Source: Halioxenophilus sp033283405 (lineage in GTDB: Bacteria > Pseudomonadota > Gammaproteobacteria > Pseudomonadales > Cellvibrionaceae). Taken from it: a stretch of DNA of 64,000 bases. The DNA is taken from NCBI RefSeq assembly GCF_033283405.1, contig NZ_JAWMQR010000003.1, forward strand, positions 558,001 through 622,000, read 5' to 3'. This document shows positions 18,180-26,389 of this stretch, in pieces (the first letter of the stretch is position 1; every line of letters begins with the position of its first letter). The translations under genes were made by a program, and so were the position numbers. Under the pieces are notes generated by a model. It saw only the letters and a list, made by a program, of their open reading frames with translations, was not told the origin of the DNA and did no database searches.

Positions 18180-19004
18180 ATGGAAGTTTTTATCTTTAAA
18201 GATAGCCAGCAGGTCGCCGAGTACGCCGCCGATATGATCTGTAACCTGCTGGATTTTAAATCCAGGGCGGTATTGGGGCTGGCCACAGGCACAACCCCCA
18301 TCGCCACCTACGAGGTGCTCATCAATCGCTTTCGGGCAGGCCAGATCAGCTTCAAGCGGGTAACCAGTTTTAATCTGGACGAGTACATTGGGCTGCAGTC
18401 GAGCAGCCCACACTCCTACCGCAGTTTTATGAACAAACACCTGTTCGATACCATTGATATCGACCCGGCGCGTACCTATCTGCCAGAGTGCTCCCCCGGC
18501 CAGGACCCAAGATCGGTGGGGCCCGATTACGAGCAGCGCATCGTCGCCGCCGGCGGTATTGATCTGCAGCTACTGGGTATCGGCGGTAATGGCCATATTG
18601 GTTTTAATGAGCCAGGCTCCAGCCTGGGCTCGCGCACCCGGGTAAAAGTGCTTACCCAACGCACCTTCGAAGACAACAGCCGGCTCTTTAACGAGGGCGA
18701 TTTTCAACCACACATGGCAGTGACCATGGGTATCGCCACTATTCTCGATGCCCGCCGCATACTGCTGCTGGCAACCGGCGAGCACAAAGCGGCAGCCATC
18801 AAAGATACGGTGGAGGGGGCGATCTCAGCCATGCACCCGGCAACCGTTTTACAACAGCACCAACGGGTGCGGGTTATTCTGGACGAGGCGGCGGCCTCGC
18901 AACTGGAACACCTCGACTACTACCAGTGGGTGCAGTTGCAGAACGACTCCATCGCCGCCAAGCACGGCGGTAGCGCCGATGAAGATCCATGGTTTCATAA
19001 CTGA
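18180..19004 (+). CDS. nagB: Glucosamine-6-phosphate deaminase
   Basis: A 274-residue NagB: converts glucosamine 6-phosphate to fructose 6-phosphate and ammonia in the cytoplasm. The active-site residues are all visible: LATGTTP phosphate loop (34-40), Asp67 in FNLDEY, and GIGGNGHIGFNEP with His139 and Glu144. The length is close to the E. coli enzyme (266). AAGGAAG stands upstream of the ATG at 18180. No nagA, transporter or GlcNAc regulator lies nearby; the partner is the PIG-L deacetylase just upstream. Confidence 0.95.
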   Translation: MEVFIFKDSQQVAEYAADMICNLLDFKSRAVLGLATGTTPIATYEVLINRFRAGQISFKRVTSFNLDEYIGLQSSSPHSYRSFMNKHLFDTIDIDPARTYLPECSPGQDPRSVGPDYEQRIVAAGGIDLQLLGIGGNGHIGFNEPGSSLGSRTRVKVLTQRTFEDNSRLFNEGDFQPHMAVTMGIATILDARRILLLATGEHKAAAIKDTVEGAISAMHPATVLQQHQRVRVILDEAAASQLEHLDYYQWVQLQNDSIAAKHGGSADEDPWFHN

Positions 19005-19766
19005 ATAAGTGGTTATACACAGCGCAGTTTAATAATAAGCCCAGGGCCGGAGCCGTAGTTTAGAGAGCCTGTTGCAGTGGGCTGCCCACTGCAACAGATT
19101 TCGCTATCGTCGCTACGGCTCACTGGCTTGGCTTTGTTTGCGGCACTGGAATTTTTGGTTATTGGCAGCACCAACCATCCACCTCTTTACAAATCCCACT
19201 GGCTAATCGGCGGACAAACGCCATGACCTTATGACTCCTGCACCCTCGAATTGGGCCGCCACTGCGGGTTAGCAAGCGAGCTATTATCTACTCCCCCACA
19301 CCACCTCGCCAGCAGTCCTGAGGGCGTCCTTGGGGCCCAAACCAATTATGGCACTCACTTTAAAGTCCAACCCTGTAGATCTGCCCAGGCGCCCGCCGCT
19401 CACTTTTCCCTCGATCCTTTTGGCACACTACTATGGTTGAAATTGCTATTGTTCCTATTGCCCAAACTTTTAATCTTTAGCACATTGTCCGCGCCGTATT
19501 CTGCAGAACAAAATAGACAAGCAAATCGGCTGAAAAACACGCAGAAAAACAGGCGGAAAAACAGGCAAGAACACAAGCAAACGCAATAGCCATAAAAATT
19601 TCCGACCATTGAAGTTTCCAACTGTTGAAATTTTCAAACAACAGAAATGGTTAAATAATTTTAGTAAAACGACTCAGCCAGCGAACCTTACGCAGGCGCA
19701 CAACAACTGCCAGACCACTAACAGAAAAATAATTATTAAAACGGTTACCAGTCACCACAGCAGAAT
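19005..19766. other. Long intergenic stretch between nagB and the iron alcohol dehydrogenase gene
   Basis: It holds the nested inverted repeat 19041-19126, a 12-bp tandem repeat (CNGAAAAACANG units at 19530, 19542 and 19554, with a weak fourth), and a small dyad TTGAAA-T-TTTCAA at 19625-19637 about 130 bp before the dehydrogenase start. A 112-codon plus-strand frame (19251-19589) is open but has no recognisable content and a low-complexity Lys/Gln/Arg tail; I do not call it. Confidence 0.6.
19041..19126. repeat. Nested inverted-repeat element
   Basis: A perfect inner hairpin CTGTTGCAGTGGG (19069-19081) / CCCACTGCAACAG (19085-19097) with a 3-base loop is enclosed by an outer pair GAGCCGTAG (19050-19058) / CTACGGCTC (19113-19121), and possibly CCAG/CTGG at the very ends. 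It begins 36 bp after the nagB stop. No T-run follows, so it is probably a REP/MITE-like element or structured RNA and not a simple terminator. Confidence 0.65.
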
Positions 19767-20939
19767 ATGCCCATGCAAGCATTCACCTTCAACACCGTCC
19801 GCACCATTGTTAGCGAGCCAGGGAGTCTTGCTCAGCTAGGAGCCATCTGCCAACGTCTGAATATTAAACGCCCGCTGATTGTCACAGACCCGGGTATCGT
19901 CCAGTTGGGCATGCTGACTCGACTCACCGACCAGCTTATTCACGCCGATCTGCCACACACGGTTTACGGTAGTGTTGTTGCCGATCCACCAGAGCAGATA
20001 GTCCTCGAAGCGGTAGCCATGGCAAAGCAGACTGCGATTGATGGTGTTATCGGTTTTGGTGGGGGCAGCTCGATGGATACCGCCAAACTGGTTGCCTTGC
20101 TGGCCAACTCCAACGAGCAGCTTGCCGACATCTATGGCGTGGACCAGGTTCGGGGCAAACGCTTACCGTTAATTATGATTCCCACTACGGCCGGCACAGG
20201 CTCCGAGGTGACCGCGGTAGCCATAGTCACCACCGGCGAGACCACCAAAATGGGTGTCGTCTCTCAGGAGTTAATTGCCGATGTCGCCCTGCTTGATGCC
20301 GAATTAACGTTGGGACTACCGCCCGCTATAACTGCTATGACCGGCGTCGATGCCATGGTGCACGCCGTGGAGGCTTACACCAGTGTCCACAAAAAAAATC
20401 CCTACACCGATATGCTGGCCCGCCATGCATTAACACTAATGGCTGAAAATATCGTCGAGGCGACTCACAACGGCGGCAACCTTCAGGCGCGTCAAGCCAT
20501 GTTACTTGGCGCCTGCCTGGCTGGTCAGGCCTTCGCCAATGCGCCGGTAGCAGCGGTCCACGCGTTAGCTTACCCCTTAGGTGGCCACTACCATCTCGCC
20601 CACGGATTAACCAACTCGCTGGTACTGCCTCACGTACTTAAATTTAATGCCGAGGCAGCTGCCAATTGGTATGCCGAGCTTGCTGAAATTATCCTCCCTG
20701 CCGAGCAATTAAGCAGCGCAGCACCCGCCAAGGCCGATCAACTTATCGACTATTTTCTGCAGCTGATTGAAAAACTCGGATTGCCTGCAACCTTGGCCGA
20801 TGCCAAGGTACCCCATGCCGATTTACCGATGCTGGCGAAAGATGCCATGATGCAGCAACGGTTACTTATCAATAATCCTCGTCAGGTTACCGAAGCAGAT
20901 GCATTGGCAATCTACGAAAACGCTTATCGAGGCATGTAA
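19767..20939 (+). CDS. Iron-containing alcohol dehydrogenase
   Basis: A 390-residue group III (Fe-dependent) alcohol dehydrogenase. The NAD-binding GFGGGSSMDTAK (97-107), the PTTAGTGSE segment, and the four expected metal ligands Asp195, His199, His265 and His279 (VDAMVHA; AAVHALAYPLGGHYHLAHG) are present. It oxidises or reduces an alcohol/aldehyde pair; the substrate is unknown. It overlaps the downstream thioesterase gene by one base (TAATG), and the HMG-CoA reductase gene follows, so the three probably form one operon. The first of two nearby ATG codons is taken. Confidence 0.9.
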   Translation: MPMQAFTFNTVRTIVSEPGSLAQLGAICQRLNIKRPLIVTDPGIVQLGMLTRLTDQLIHADLPHTVYGSVVADPPEQIVLEAVAMAKQTAIDGVIGFGGGSSMDTAKLVALLANSNEQLADIYGVDQVRGKRLPLIMIPTTAGTGSEVTAVAIVTTGETTKMGVVSQELIADVALLDAELTLGLPPAITAMTGVDAMVHAVEAYTSVHKKNPYTDMLARHALTLMAENIVEATHNGGNLQARQAMLLGACLAGQAFANAPVAAVHALAYPLGGHYHLAHGLTNSLVLPHVLKFNAEAAANWYAELAEIILPAEQLSSAAPAKADQLIDYFLQLIEKLGLPATLADAKVPHADLPMLAKDAMMQQRLLINNPRQVTEADALAIYENAYRGM

Positions 20940-21400
20940 TGACTACAGGCAGTGTTACCCCCACAGTAGATCCTTCCCTGCGCCGCAGCTATGGCTGGTT
21001 TATGCCCATCACTACTCGCTGGATGGACAATGATATCTACGGCCACATTAATAATGTTCACTACTACTCCTATTTTGATACCGTCGCCAACACCTTTTTA
21101 ATTCAAAAGTGTGGCCTGGATATCCACCACGGCGCGGCAATTGGTTACATCGTCCATTCACAGTGCAGCTATAAACAGGGCATCGCTTTTCCCGAAGCCA
21201 TAGAGGGTGGCTTTAGGGTAAACCGAATTGGCAACAGCTCCATTCAATATGGCATAGGGATATTTAAATCCGGCGAAAACAGTGCTGCCGCCTACGGCAC
21301 CTTCACCCACGTGTTTGTTGATCGTGCGACAGAGACACCGGTATCGATACCCGAAGCGATGCGACCCGCCCTGGAGGCGATGCTCGCTACAGAATTCTAA
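20939..21400 (+). CDS. Hotdog-fold acyl-CoA thioesterase (4HBT type)
   Basis: A 153-residue single hotdog domain. The segment RWMDNDIYGHINNVHYYSYFDT carries the catalytic-site Asp and the HINNVHYY pattern of YbgC/FadM-like thioesterases. It would hydrolyse an acyl-CoA in the cytoplasm; the chain type cannot be read. The start codon overlaps the stop of the alcohol dehydrogenase gene, and the HMG-CoA reductase gene begins 55 bp later. Confidence 0.88.
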   Translation: MTTGSVTPTVDPSLRRSYGWFMPITTRWMDNDIYGHINNVHYYSYFDTVANTFLIQKCGLDIHHGAAIGYIVHSQCSYKQGIAFPEAIEGGFRVNRIGNSSIQYGIGIFKSGENSAAAYGTFTHVFVDRATETPVSIPEAMRPALEAMLATEF

Positions 21401-21455
21401 TAACAGGTTGCCCAACGGGTAATTATCTTTGACCTAATAATAGCGGAGGGACAAA

Positions 21456-22631
21456 GTGACTTCCTTACACATCCCAAGAGAACGCGACAACGACTACTCT
21501 CGTGAAGCAGCTGCCAAACGACGCCGCTTTGTTGAAGAGCAGACCGGAGCCGCATTAGAACATACCAGTAAATTCTCGTTTGATCCGGCCATTCTGCCAG
21601 GCAACATTGAAAATTTTACCGGTGTGGTGCAGGTACCCCTTGGGTTCGCCGGTCCATTGCGCGTGAACGGCGAACATGCCCAAGGGGATTTTTTTGTACC
21701 TATGGCCACCACCGAAGGCACACTGGTCGCAAGTTATAACCGCGGCATGCGCCTTACCCGTCAGGCTGGCGGAATCACAACTACTGTCGTCGATGATGCC
21801 ATGCAGCGAGCACCCGTCTTCGCCTTCAATAACGCGCGCGAAGCCCGGGATTTTTCTTTGTGGGTTACCGAGAATTTCTCAGCCATTAAAGCCGCTGCCG
21901 AGGTAACCACCCGCAGCGGGCGACTGAGAAATATCGAGCAATACTCCGCGTCGCGTATGCTTTACCTGCGTTTTAACTACACCACCGGTGATGCTGCCGG
22001 ACAAAACATGACCGGCAAAGCGACCTATGCCGCTTGCCAATGGATTGCCGACAGCTACCCGCCCGGTATTGGTTACTACTTTTTATCGGGCAATATGGAT
22101 ACCGATAAAAAACACTCAGCACTGAATACCCTGCATACCCGCGGCAAACGGGTGGTGGCAGAGATTACCCTACCCAGACAACTGGTTATTGAGCAATTAC
22201 ACACCTCACCGGAGGCGATGTACGCCGCCCGCAAAACGTCACAGTTGGGCGGGCTTATGGCCGGTGCCGTGCACAATGGCGTACACCCGGCTAACGGTAT
22301 TGCCGCCATGTTCATCGCCACCGGTCAGGATGAGGCAAATGTTGCCGAATCCCATGCCAGCTTGGTTTATGCCGAAGTGACACCCGATGGCGACTACTAC
22401 TACTCGGTTACCCTGCCGTCACTGATCGTTGCCTCTTACGGTGGCGGCACCGGCCTGGCCACACAGAAGGAGTGTTTGGAAGCACTTGGCTGTTACGGAC
22501 AGGGTAAAGCCAAAAAACTCGCCGAAATTTTTGCGGCAACGGTTTTGTGTGGCGAGATATCACTGGGGGCAGCGGTGGTTTCCGAAGAGTGGGTCAGCAG
22601 CCATGATCAATATGGGCGCAACCGCCCTTAA
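21456..22631 (+). CDS. Class I-type hydroxymethylglutaryl-CoA reductase
   Basis: A 391-residue catalytic domain with no membrane anchor. It converts HMG-CoA and NADPH to mevalonate and CoA (reversible). Class I hallmarks and all four catalytic residues are visible: Glu87 in TTEGT, Lys218/219 in MDTDKKH, Asp292 in ATGQDEAN, and the C-terminal His383 in SSHDQYGRN; also GDAAGQNMTGKAT and GGGTGL. It does not resemble the class II enzyme of mevalonate-degrading Pseudomonas. GTG start with GGAGGG five bases upstream. HMG-CoA reductase is uncommon in gammaproteobacteria, most of which make isoprenoids by the MEP route. No mevalonate kinase or decarboxylase lies in the window. Confidence 0.92.
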   Translation: MTSLHIPRERDNDYSREAAAKRRRFVEEQTGAALEHTSKFSFDPAILPGNIENFTGVVQVPLGFAGPLRVNGEHAQGDFFVPMATTEGTLVASYNRGMRLTRQAGGITTTVVDDAMQRAPVFAFNNAREARDFSLWVTENFSAIKAAAEVTTRSGRLRNIEQYSASRMLYLRFNYTTGDAAGQNMTGKATYAACQWIADSYPPGIGYYFLSGNMDTDKKHSALNTLHTRGKRVVAEITLPRQLVIEQLHTSPEAMYAARKTSQLGGLMAGAVHNGVHPANGIAAMFIATGQDEANVAESHASLVYAEVTPDGDYYYSVTLPSLIVASYGGGTGLATQKECLEALGCYGQGKAKKLAEIFAATVLCGEISLGAAVVSEEWVSSHDQYGRNRP

Positions 22632-22654
22632 ATTAGCCATCATCCAAAAAAGAG

Positions 22655-22687
22655 TGAGCACCAGCCCTTAAAGCTGGTGCTCATTTT
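22655..22687 (+). terminator. Rho-independent terminator after the HMG-CoA reductase gene
   Basis: An 11-bp perfect stem TGAGCACCAGC / GCTGGTGCTCA with a 7-base loop, followed directly by TTTT (22684-22687). It starts 23 bp after the HMG-CoA reductase stop and separates it from the membrane-protein gene. Confidence 0.85.
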
Positions 22688-22827
22688 GGTTTTGAAACAA
22701 GCCAATCCCAGCTGAAATACAATTAACACTACGATAATTTTTTGAGCTGAGAAATATAGAGTACTCAAACATAAGCGCTATAGATAACGGCGACAACCAT
22801 AAGAGAAAACCACGGAGAATAATAACG

Positions 22828-23346
22828 ATGACGGGTTTTAATAAAGAACGATTAATATTTGGGTTATTTTTACTGGTGGTCATTGTGGCGATTGAATTGA
22901 TTTTACACCGCTGGCACCTGTCTGGGTGGCCAGTGTTTATGGTGATGATCTTCTTCTTTGAAATGCACATGGATAAAAAGCGCGCCCACCATATCATCAT
23001 CGGTGGTTTAGTGGGCATTGCCTGTTATCTGGGCACCGTAAAATTTGTGGAATTAACGGCCCCTTGGCTAGGTATCGAAACAGCCCGAATTGCATTTATC
23101 TGCCTGGCGGTCTACGCCATTGTGGCTTTTGGTGAGATGTTACCAGCGGTATTTAACAATTACGCCTTTATGTATTTTCTGATTACCGGCTTGGCTGCCA
23201 GCACTGGCCCAGCACAACCTCTGCTCTGGGCGGGGCAGATTATCATTGGCGGTGGCTTGGTCATCGGCAGCATTCTACTCATCGGCATAATCATGGCTAA
23301 AATCAGCGGCAAACCAACCACGAACATTGAACACAGCAATGCCTGA
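22828..23346 (+). CDS. Uncharacterised multi-pass membrane protein
   Basis: A 172-residue integral membrane protein I cannot place in a family. Hydrophobic segments lie at about residues 8-27, 32-48, 55-76, 87-104, 108-125 and 132-157, giving roughly six membrane spans, with a short polar C-terminus. A charged HMDKKRAHH loop follows the second span. It is separated from the HMG-CoA reductase gene by a terminator, so it is probably transcribed on its own; a strong bidirectional terminator follows. The ATG at 22828 is preceded by a weak purine-rich site. Confidence 0.75.
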   Translation: MTGFNKERLIFGLFLLVVIVAIELILHRWHLSGWPVFMVMIFFFEMHMDKKRAHHIIIGGLVGIACYLGTVKFVELTAPWLGIETARIAFICLAVYAIVAFGEMLPAVFNNYAFMYFLITGLAASTGPAQPLLWAGQIIIGGGLVIGSILLIGIIMAKISGKPTTNIEHSNA

Positions 23347-23360
23347 CAACAGTTCCGCGG

Positions 23361-23397
23361 GCAATAAAAAACCTGGCAACGCCAGGTTTTTTATTGC
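23361..23397. terminator. Bidirectional intrinsic terminator between convergent genes
   Basis: A perfect inverted repeat of 17 bp per arm (23361-23377 and 23381-23397) with loop AAC. Its outer part is A-rich on the left and T-rich on the right, so on both strands a GC core is followed by a U-run. It serves both the membrane-protein gene (+) and the acyl-CoA dehydrogenase operon (-). Confidence 0.9.
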
Positions 23398-23417
23398 TCA
23401 GTTTTCAGCGGGGCGCC

Positions 23418-24665
23418 TTAGCGCAGGGGCGGCGTTAAGTATCTGGCCGTTACTCCCAAAGACCCTGCGCTCTCTTTCAGCTCCAACTTGGCGATAGTTT
23501 GTAGATGCACCTCATCCGGGCCATCGGCAATACGCAGACAGCGCCCCTGAATATAACTGTCGGCCAATGGGGTATCCGGTGTTAAGCCCATGGCACCAAA
23601 GATTTGCATCGCGCGGTCAGTAACATTGGTGTGAATGGAAGGCACGATTGCTTTAATCATGGAGATCTCCTTACGAGCTGCTTTGGTACCCAGCTTATCG
23701 ATCATCCACGCGGCCTTCAGTACCAGTAAGCGCGCCTGATCAATCTCAATTCGCGACTTCGCAATCCACTCCGACACTGTACCATGTTGGTGCAGATATT
23801 TGCCAAAGGCTTTGCGCTCCTGCGCACGAGCGGTCATCAGTTCCAATGCCAGCTCGGCAGCGCCTATGGAACGCATGCAGTGATGGATTCGGCCGGGCCC
23901 AAGCCGTGCTTGCGCCAAGGCAAAGCCGCTGCCCTCCTCCCCTAACAGATTGCTAACCGGCACCCGTACACCTTTAAAAAGAATTTCACAGTGGCCTTCA
24001 GGTGAAAGGTGATTCATCACAGTGGGGTTACGTACCATCTCAACGCCAGCCGTATCGCTGGGTACTAAAATCATACTTTGCTGATGGTGACTGTCAGCGT
24101 TGGGATCGGTCTTCCCCATAACGATATAGAGACGGCAATTGGGGTGCGCAGCATTGGAGGTAAACCACTTGCGACCATTGATCACGTACTCATCCCCCTG
24201 CCGCTCTATGTGCATGGTGATGTTGGTGGCATCTGAGGAGGAGACATCCGGTTCAGTCATACAGAACCCGGAGCGTATCTCTCCGTTCAGTAGCGGCTGC
24301 AGCCACTGTTTGCGCTGCTCTTCACTGGCAAACATATGCAGCAGTTCCATGTTGCCAGTATCGGGGGCATTGCAATTAAATACTTCAGGCGCCCAGGAGA
24401 CGCGGCCCATAATTTCAGCCAGGGGCGCATATTCTAAATTGCTTAAGGGAGTACCGGGCTCATCCGCTTTTAACCCAGGTAGGAACAGGTTCCATAACCC
24501 CTCCTCCTTGGCCAAGGCTTTTAAATCTTCCATAAATGGCGGTGGATAGATGCCCTGGTGGACTGACTCGTTGTACTCCCGAATACGGGGCACAATGTAT
24601 TGATCCATAAATTGCAACAACTGCTTACGCAGCAATTCAACTTTTTCGGAATAGGCAAAATCCAT
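23418..24665 (-). CDS. ACAD10/11-type acyl-CoA dehydrogenase
   Basis: A 415-residue FAD-dependent acyl-CoA dehydrogenase. FCMTEPDVSSSDATNI, YVINGRKWF, RLGPGRIHHCMR and RIADGPDEVH follow closely the C-terminal half of mammalian ACAD11. In that family an attached APH-like kinase phosphorylates a 4-hydroxyacyl-CoA and the dehydrogenase domain eliminates phosphate, allowing ordinary beta-oxidation; levulinate catabolism in Pseudomonas putida uses a similar split pair. Here the kinase half is the first gene of the same operon (27380-28405), so the same chemistry is inferred. It is the last gene of the operon, 158 bp after the SDR gene, and ends at a strong terminator. Confidence 0.9.
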   Translation of the reverse strand: MDFAYSEKVELLRKQLLQFMDQYIVPRIREYNESVHQGIYPPPFMEDLKALAKEEGLWNLFLPGLKADEPGTPLSNLEYAPLAEIMGRVSWAPEVFNCNAPDTGNMELLHMFASEEQRKQWLQPLLNGEIRSGFCMTEPDVSSSDATNITMHIERQGDEYVINGRKWFTSNAAHPNCRLYIVMGKTDPNADSHHQQSMILVPSDTAGVEMVRNPTVMNHLSPEGHCEILFKGVRVPVSNLLGEEGSGFALAQARLGPGRIHHCMRSIGAAELALELMTARAQERKAFGKYLHQHGTVSEWIAKSRIEIDQARLLVLKAAWMIDKLGTKAARKEISMIKAIVPSIHTNVTDRAMQIFGAMGLTPDTPLADSYIQGRCLRIADGPDEVHLQTIAKLELKESAGSLGVTARYLTPPLR

Positions 24666-24823
24666 AACAGCACCCTAACAATAAACACTGAGTAAGAATC
24701 CCGGTATTACCCGGGAACTGAGTTGGCAGCTTAAAGTGCCAACCAAAACATAGATTCGTTATTACCTTTTATTGGCAAGTAACCACTCGAAAATAGCACT
24801 GGCTCTCTGGCCGCCATTGTTAA

Positions 24824-25585
24824 TCAGAACGAGGACTTGCCGCCATCGACCGCAATAGCCTGCCCATTTAAATAGCTATTTTCTGGCGCCATCAGCATGA
24901 GCATGGCCTGTACAATTTCGTGGGCCTCACCCAAGCGTTTCATGGGTGATGCTTGGGCAAACAGCTCTTCACGTTGCATAATGGGACTGTCGGCAATCAT
25001 CGGGGTATGACTGAAGTAGGGGCAGACAGCATTGCAGCGGATATTGTTACGGCCATATTCCACGGCTGCGGTTTTGGTTAAACCCACCACCGCGTGCTTG
25101 GCGGCACAGTACGGCGCCAACCGTGGAGCCCCGTTTATACCCGCCATTGAAGCCACATTGAGTATGACTCCACCCTCCTGCTGTAACATCTGCCGTATCT
25201 GATATTTCATACCAAACAATACCCCTTTGGCATTGACGGCAAAGTTGAGATCCATATCGGCTTCGGTCACATCGATCAAAGATTTCATATCGCCGGAGAT
25301 GCCGGCATTGTTCACCGCAATATCCAGCCGGCCAAACTGGCTGACAGCCGCAGAAACGAAAGCTTCCACCTGAACCTCTTTACTGACATCACAAGCTTGG
25401 TAGATCACCTCACACTGCTTGCTGCTGACCAATTGATCGGCAACAGCTGCCACGCCAGCTTCGTTTAAATCGGCCAGGGCCAACTTAGCGCCCATATCAG
25501 CCAGAGATTCCGCCAGCAGTTTTCCGAAACCACTGGCAGCACCGGTAATTAAAACCACGCGATCATTAAAACTGGTTACAGCCAT
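24824..25585 (-). CDS. Short-chain dehydrogenase/reductase
   Basis: A 253-residue classical SDR. It has the TGAASGFG cofactor loop, an Asp after the second strand (ALADLNEA, favouring NAD), NNAG, a catalytic Ser in NVASMAG, and YxxxK in YCAAKHAV. The likely reaction is oxidation of a hydroxyl on an acyl or cyclic substrate, not more precisely definable. It follows the other SDR by 12 bp in the APH-to-ACAD operon. Confidence 0.9.
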   Translation of the reverse strand: MAVTSFNDRVVLITGAASGFGKLLAESLADMGAKLALADLNEAGVAAVADQLVSSKQCEVIYQACDVSKEVQVEAFVSAAVSQFGRLDIAVNNAGISGDMKSLIDVTEADMDLNFAVNAKGVLFGMKYQIRQMLQQEGGVILNVASMAGINGAPRLAPYCAAKHAVVGLTKTAAVEYGRNNIRCNAVCPYFSHTPMIADSPIMQREELFAQASPMKRLGEAHEIVQAMLMLMAPENSYLNGQAIAVDGGKSSF

Positions 25586-25597
25586 AAGAGACTCCCA

Positions 25598-26362
25598 TTA
25601 AATTGTTAAGCCGCCATCAACAACAATACATTCACCGTTGGTGTAACTGCCGGCCTCAGAGACCAGGTAAAGCACTGCGCCGGCCATGTCCTTAGGCTCC
25701 GCGTGACGGCGCAGAGGAATCTGCTCCATCACTTTGTTGTAGGTAGCCTCGTGGGAAAAGAGCGCTCCGGCAAACTTGGTTTTGGTCAGCCCCGGCAATA
25801 GGGCATTCACCCGAATACCCAACGGGCCGCACTCTTTGGCAAAGGCTTTGGTCATATTGACCACTGCCGCCTTGGTAATAGAGTAGATACCCTGGCCTTC
25901 CGCTGGTTGCAGTGCATTGACCGAGGCGGTGTTAACAATGACGCCGCCGCCCTGCTCTTTCATCATCTTGCCTGCCTCCACCGACATAAAGAAATAACCG
26001 CGGATATTGACGTCTACCGTTTTTTGGTAAGCACTCAGATCGGTTTCCAAAATATGGCCAAAGTAGGGGTTGGCCGCGGCATTATTGACCAAGATATCCA
26101 AGCGATTGTGTTTGTTGCGAATAAAAGCGAAGGTTTTCGTAATATCTTCCATACTGCCAACATGACAAGCATGGGCTTCGGCACTGCCACCGGCGGTAAT
26201 AATTTCGTCGGCTACCGTCTGACAATCATCCAGCTTGCGGCTAGAGACAATTACATGCGCACCCTGCTCGGCAAGCAGCTTGGCGATGGCTTCACCTATG
26301 CCTCGGCTTGCCCCGGTTACCAAGGCTATCTTTCCGGTTAAATCAAATAAATTTGTGGCCAT
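25598..26362 (-). CDS. Short-chain dehydrogenase/reductase
   Basis: A 254-residue classical SDR. TGASRGIG loop, SSRK after the second strand (favouring NADP), NNAAANP in place of NNAG, catalytic Ser in NTASVNA, and YSITK as YxxxK. The NNAAANPYFG pattern resembles DHRS4-like SDRs, though this is a recollection and not a search. Third gene of the minus-strand operon, 27 bp after the oxidoreductase and 12 bp before the second SDR. ATG start within GGCCATG on the plus strand. Confidence 0.9.
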   Translation of the reverse strand: MATNLFDLTGKIALVTGASRGIGEAIAKLLAEQGAHVIVSSRKLDDCQTVADEIITAGGSAEAHACHVGSMEDITKTFAFIRNKHNRLDILVNNAAANPYFGHILETDLSAYQKTVDVNIRGYFFMSVEAGKMMKEQGGGVIVNTASVNALQPAEGQGIYSITKAAVVNMTKAFAKECGPLGIRVNALLPGLTKTKFAGALFSHEATYNKVMEQIPLRRHAEPKDMAGAVLYLVSEAGSYTNGECIVVDGGLTI

Positions 26363-26389
26363 GTCTACACTCCCGATTTACTGCCTTGT

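Noticed and set aside
19530..19577. 12-bp repeats, considered as a CRISPR or regulatory array
   Set aside because: Units are contiguous with no spacers and are simple A-rich sequence; no cas genes are present.
19251..19589. 112-codon plus-strand frame in the nagB-alcohol dehydrogenase gap
   Set aside because: No recognisable domain, no good ribosome binding site, and the tail is translated from a 12-bp low-complexity repeat.
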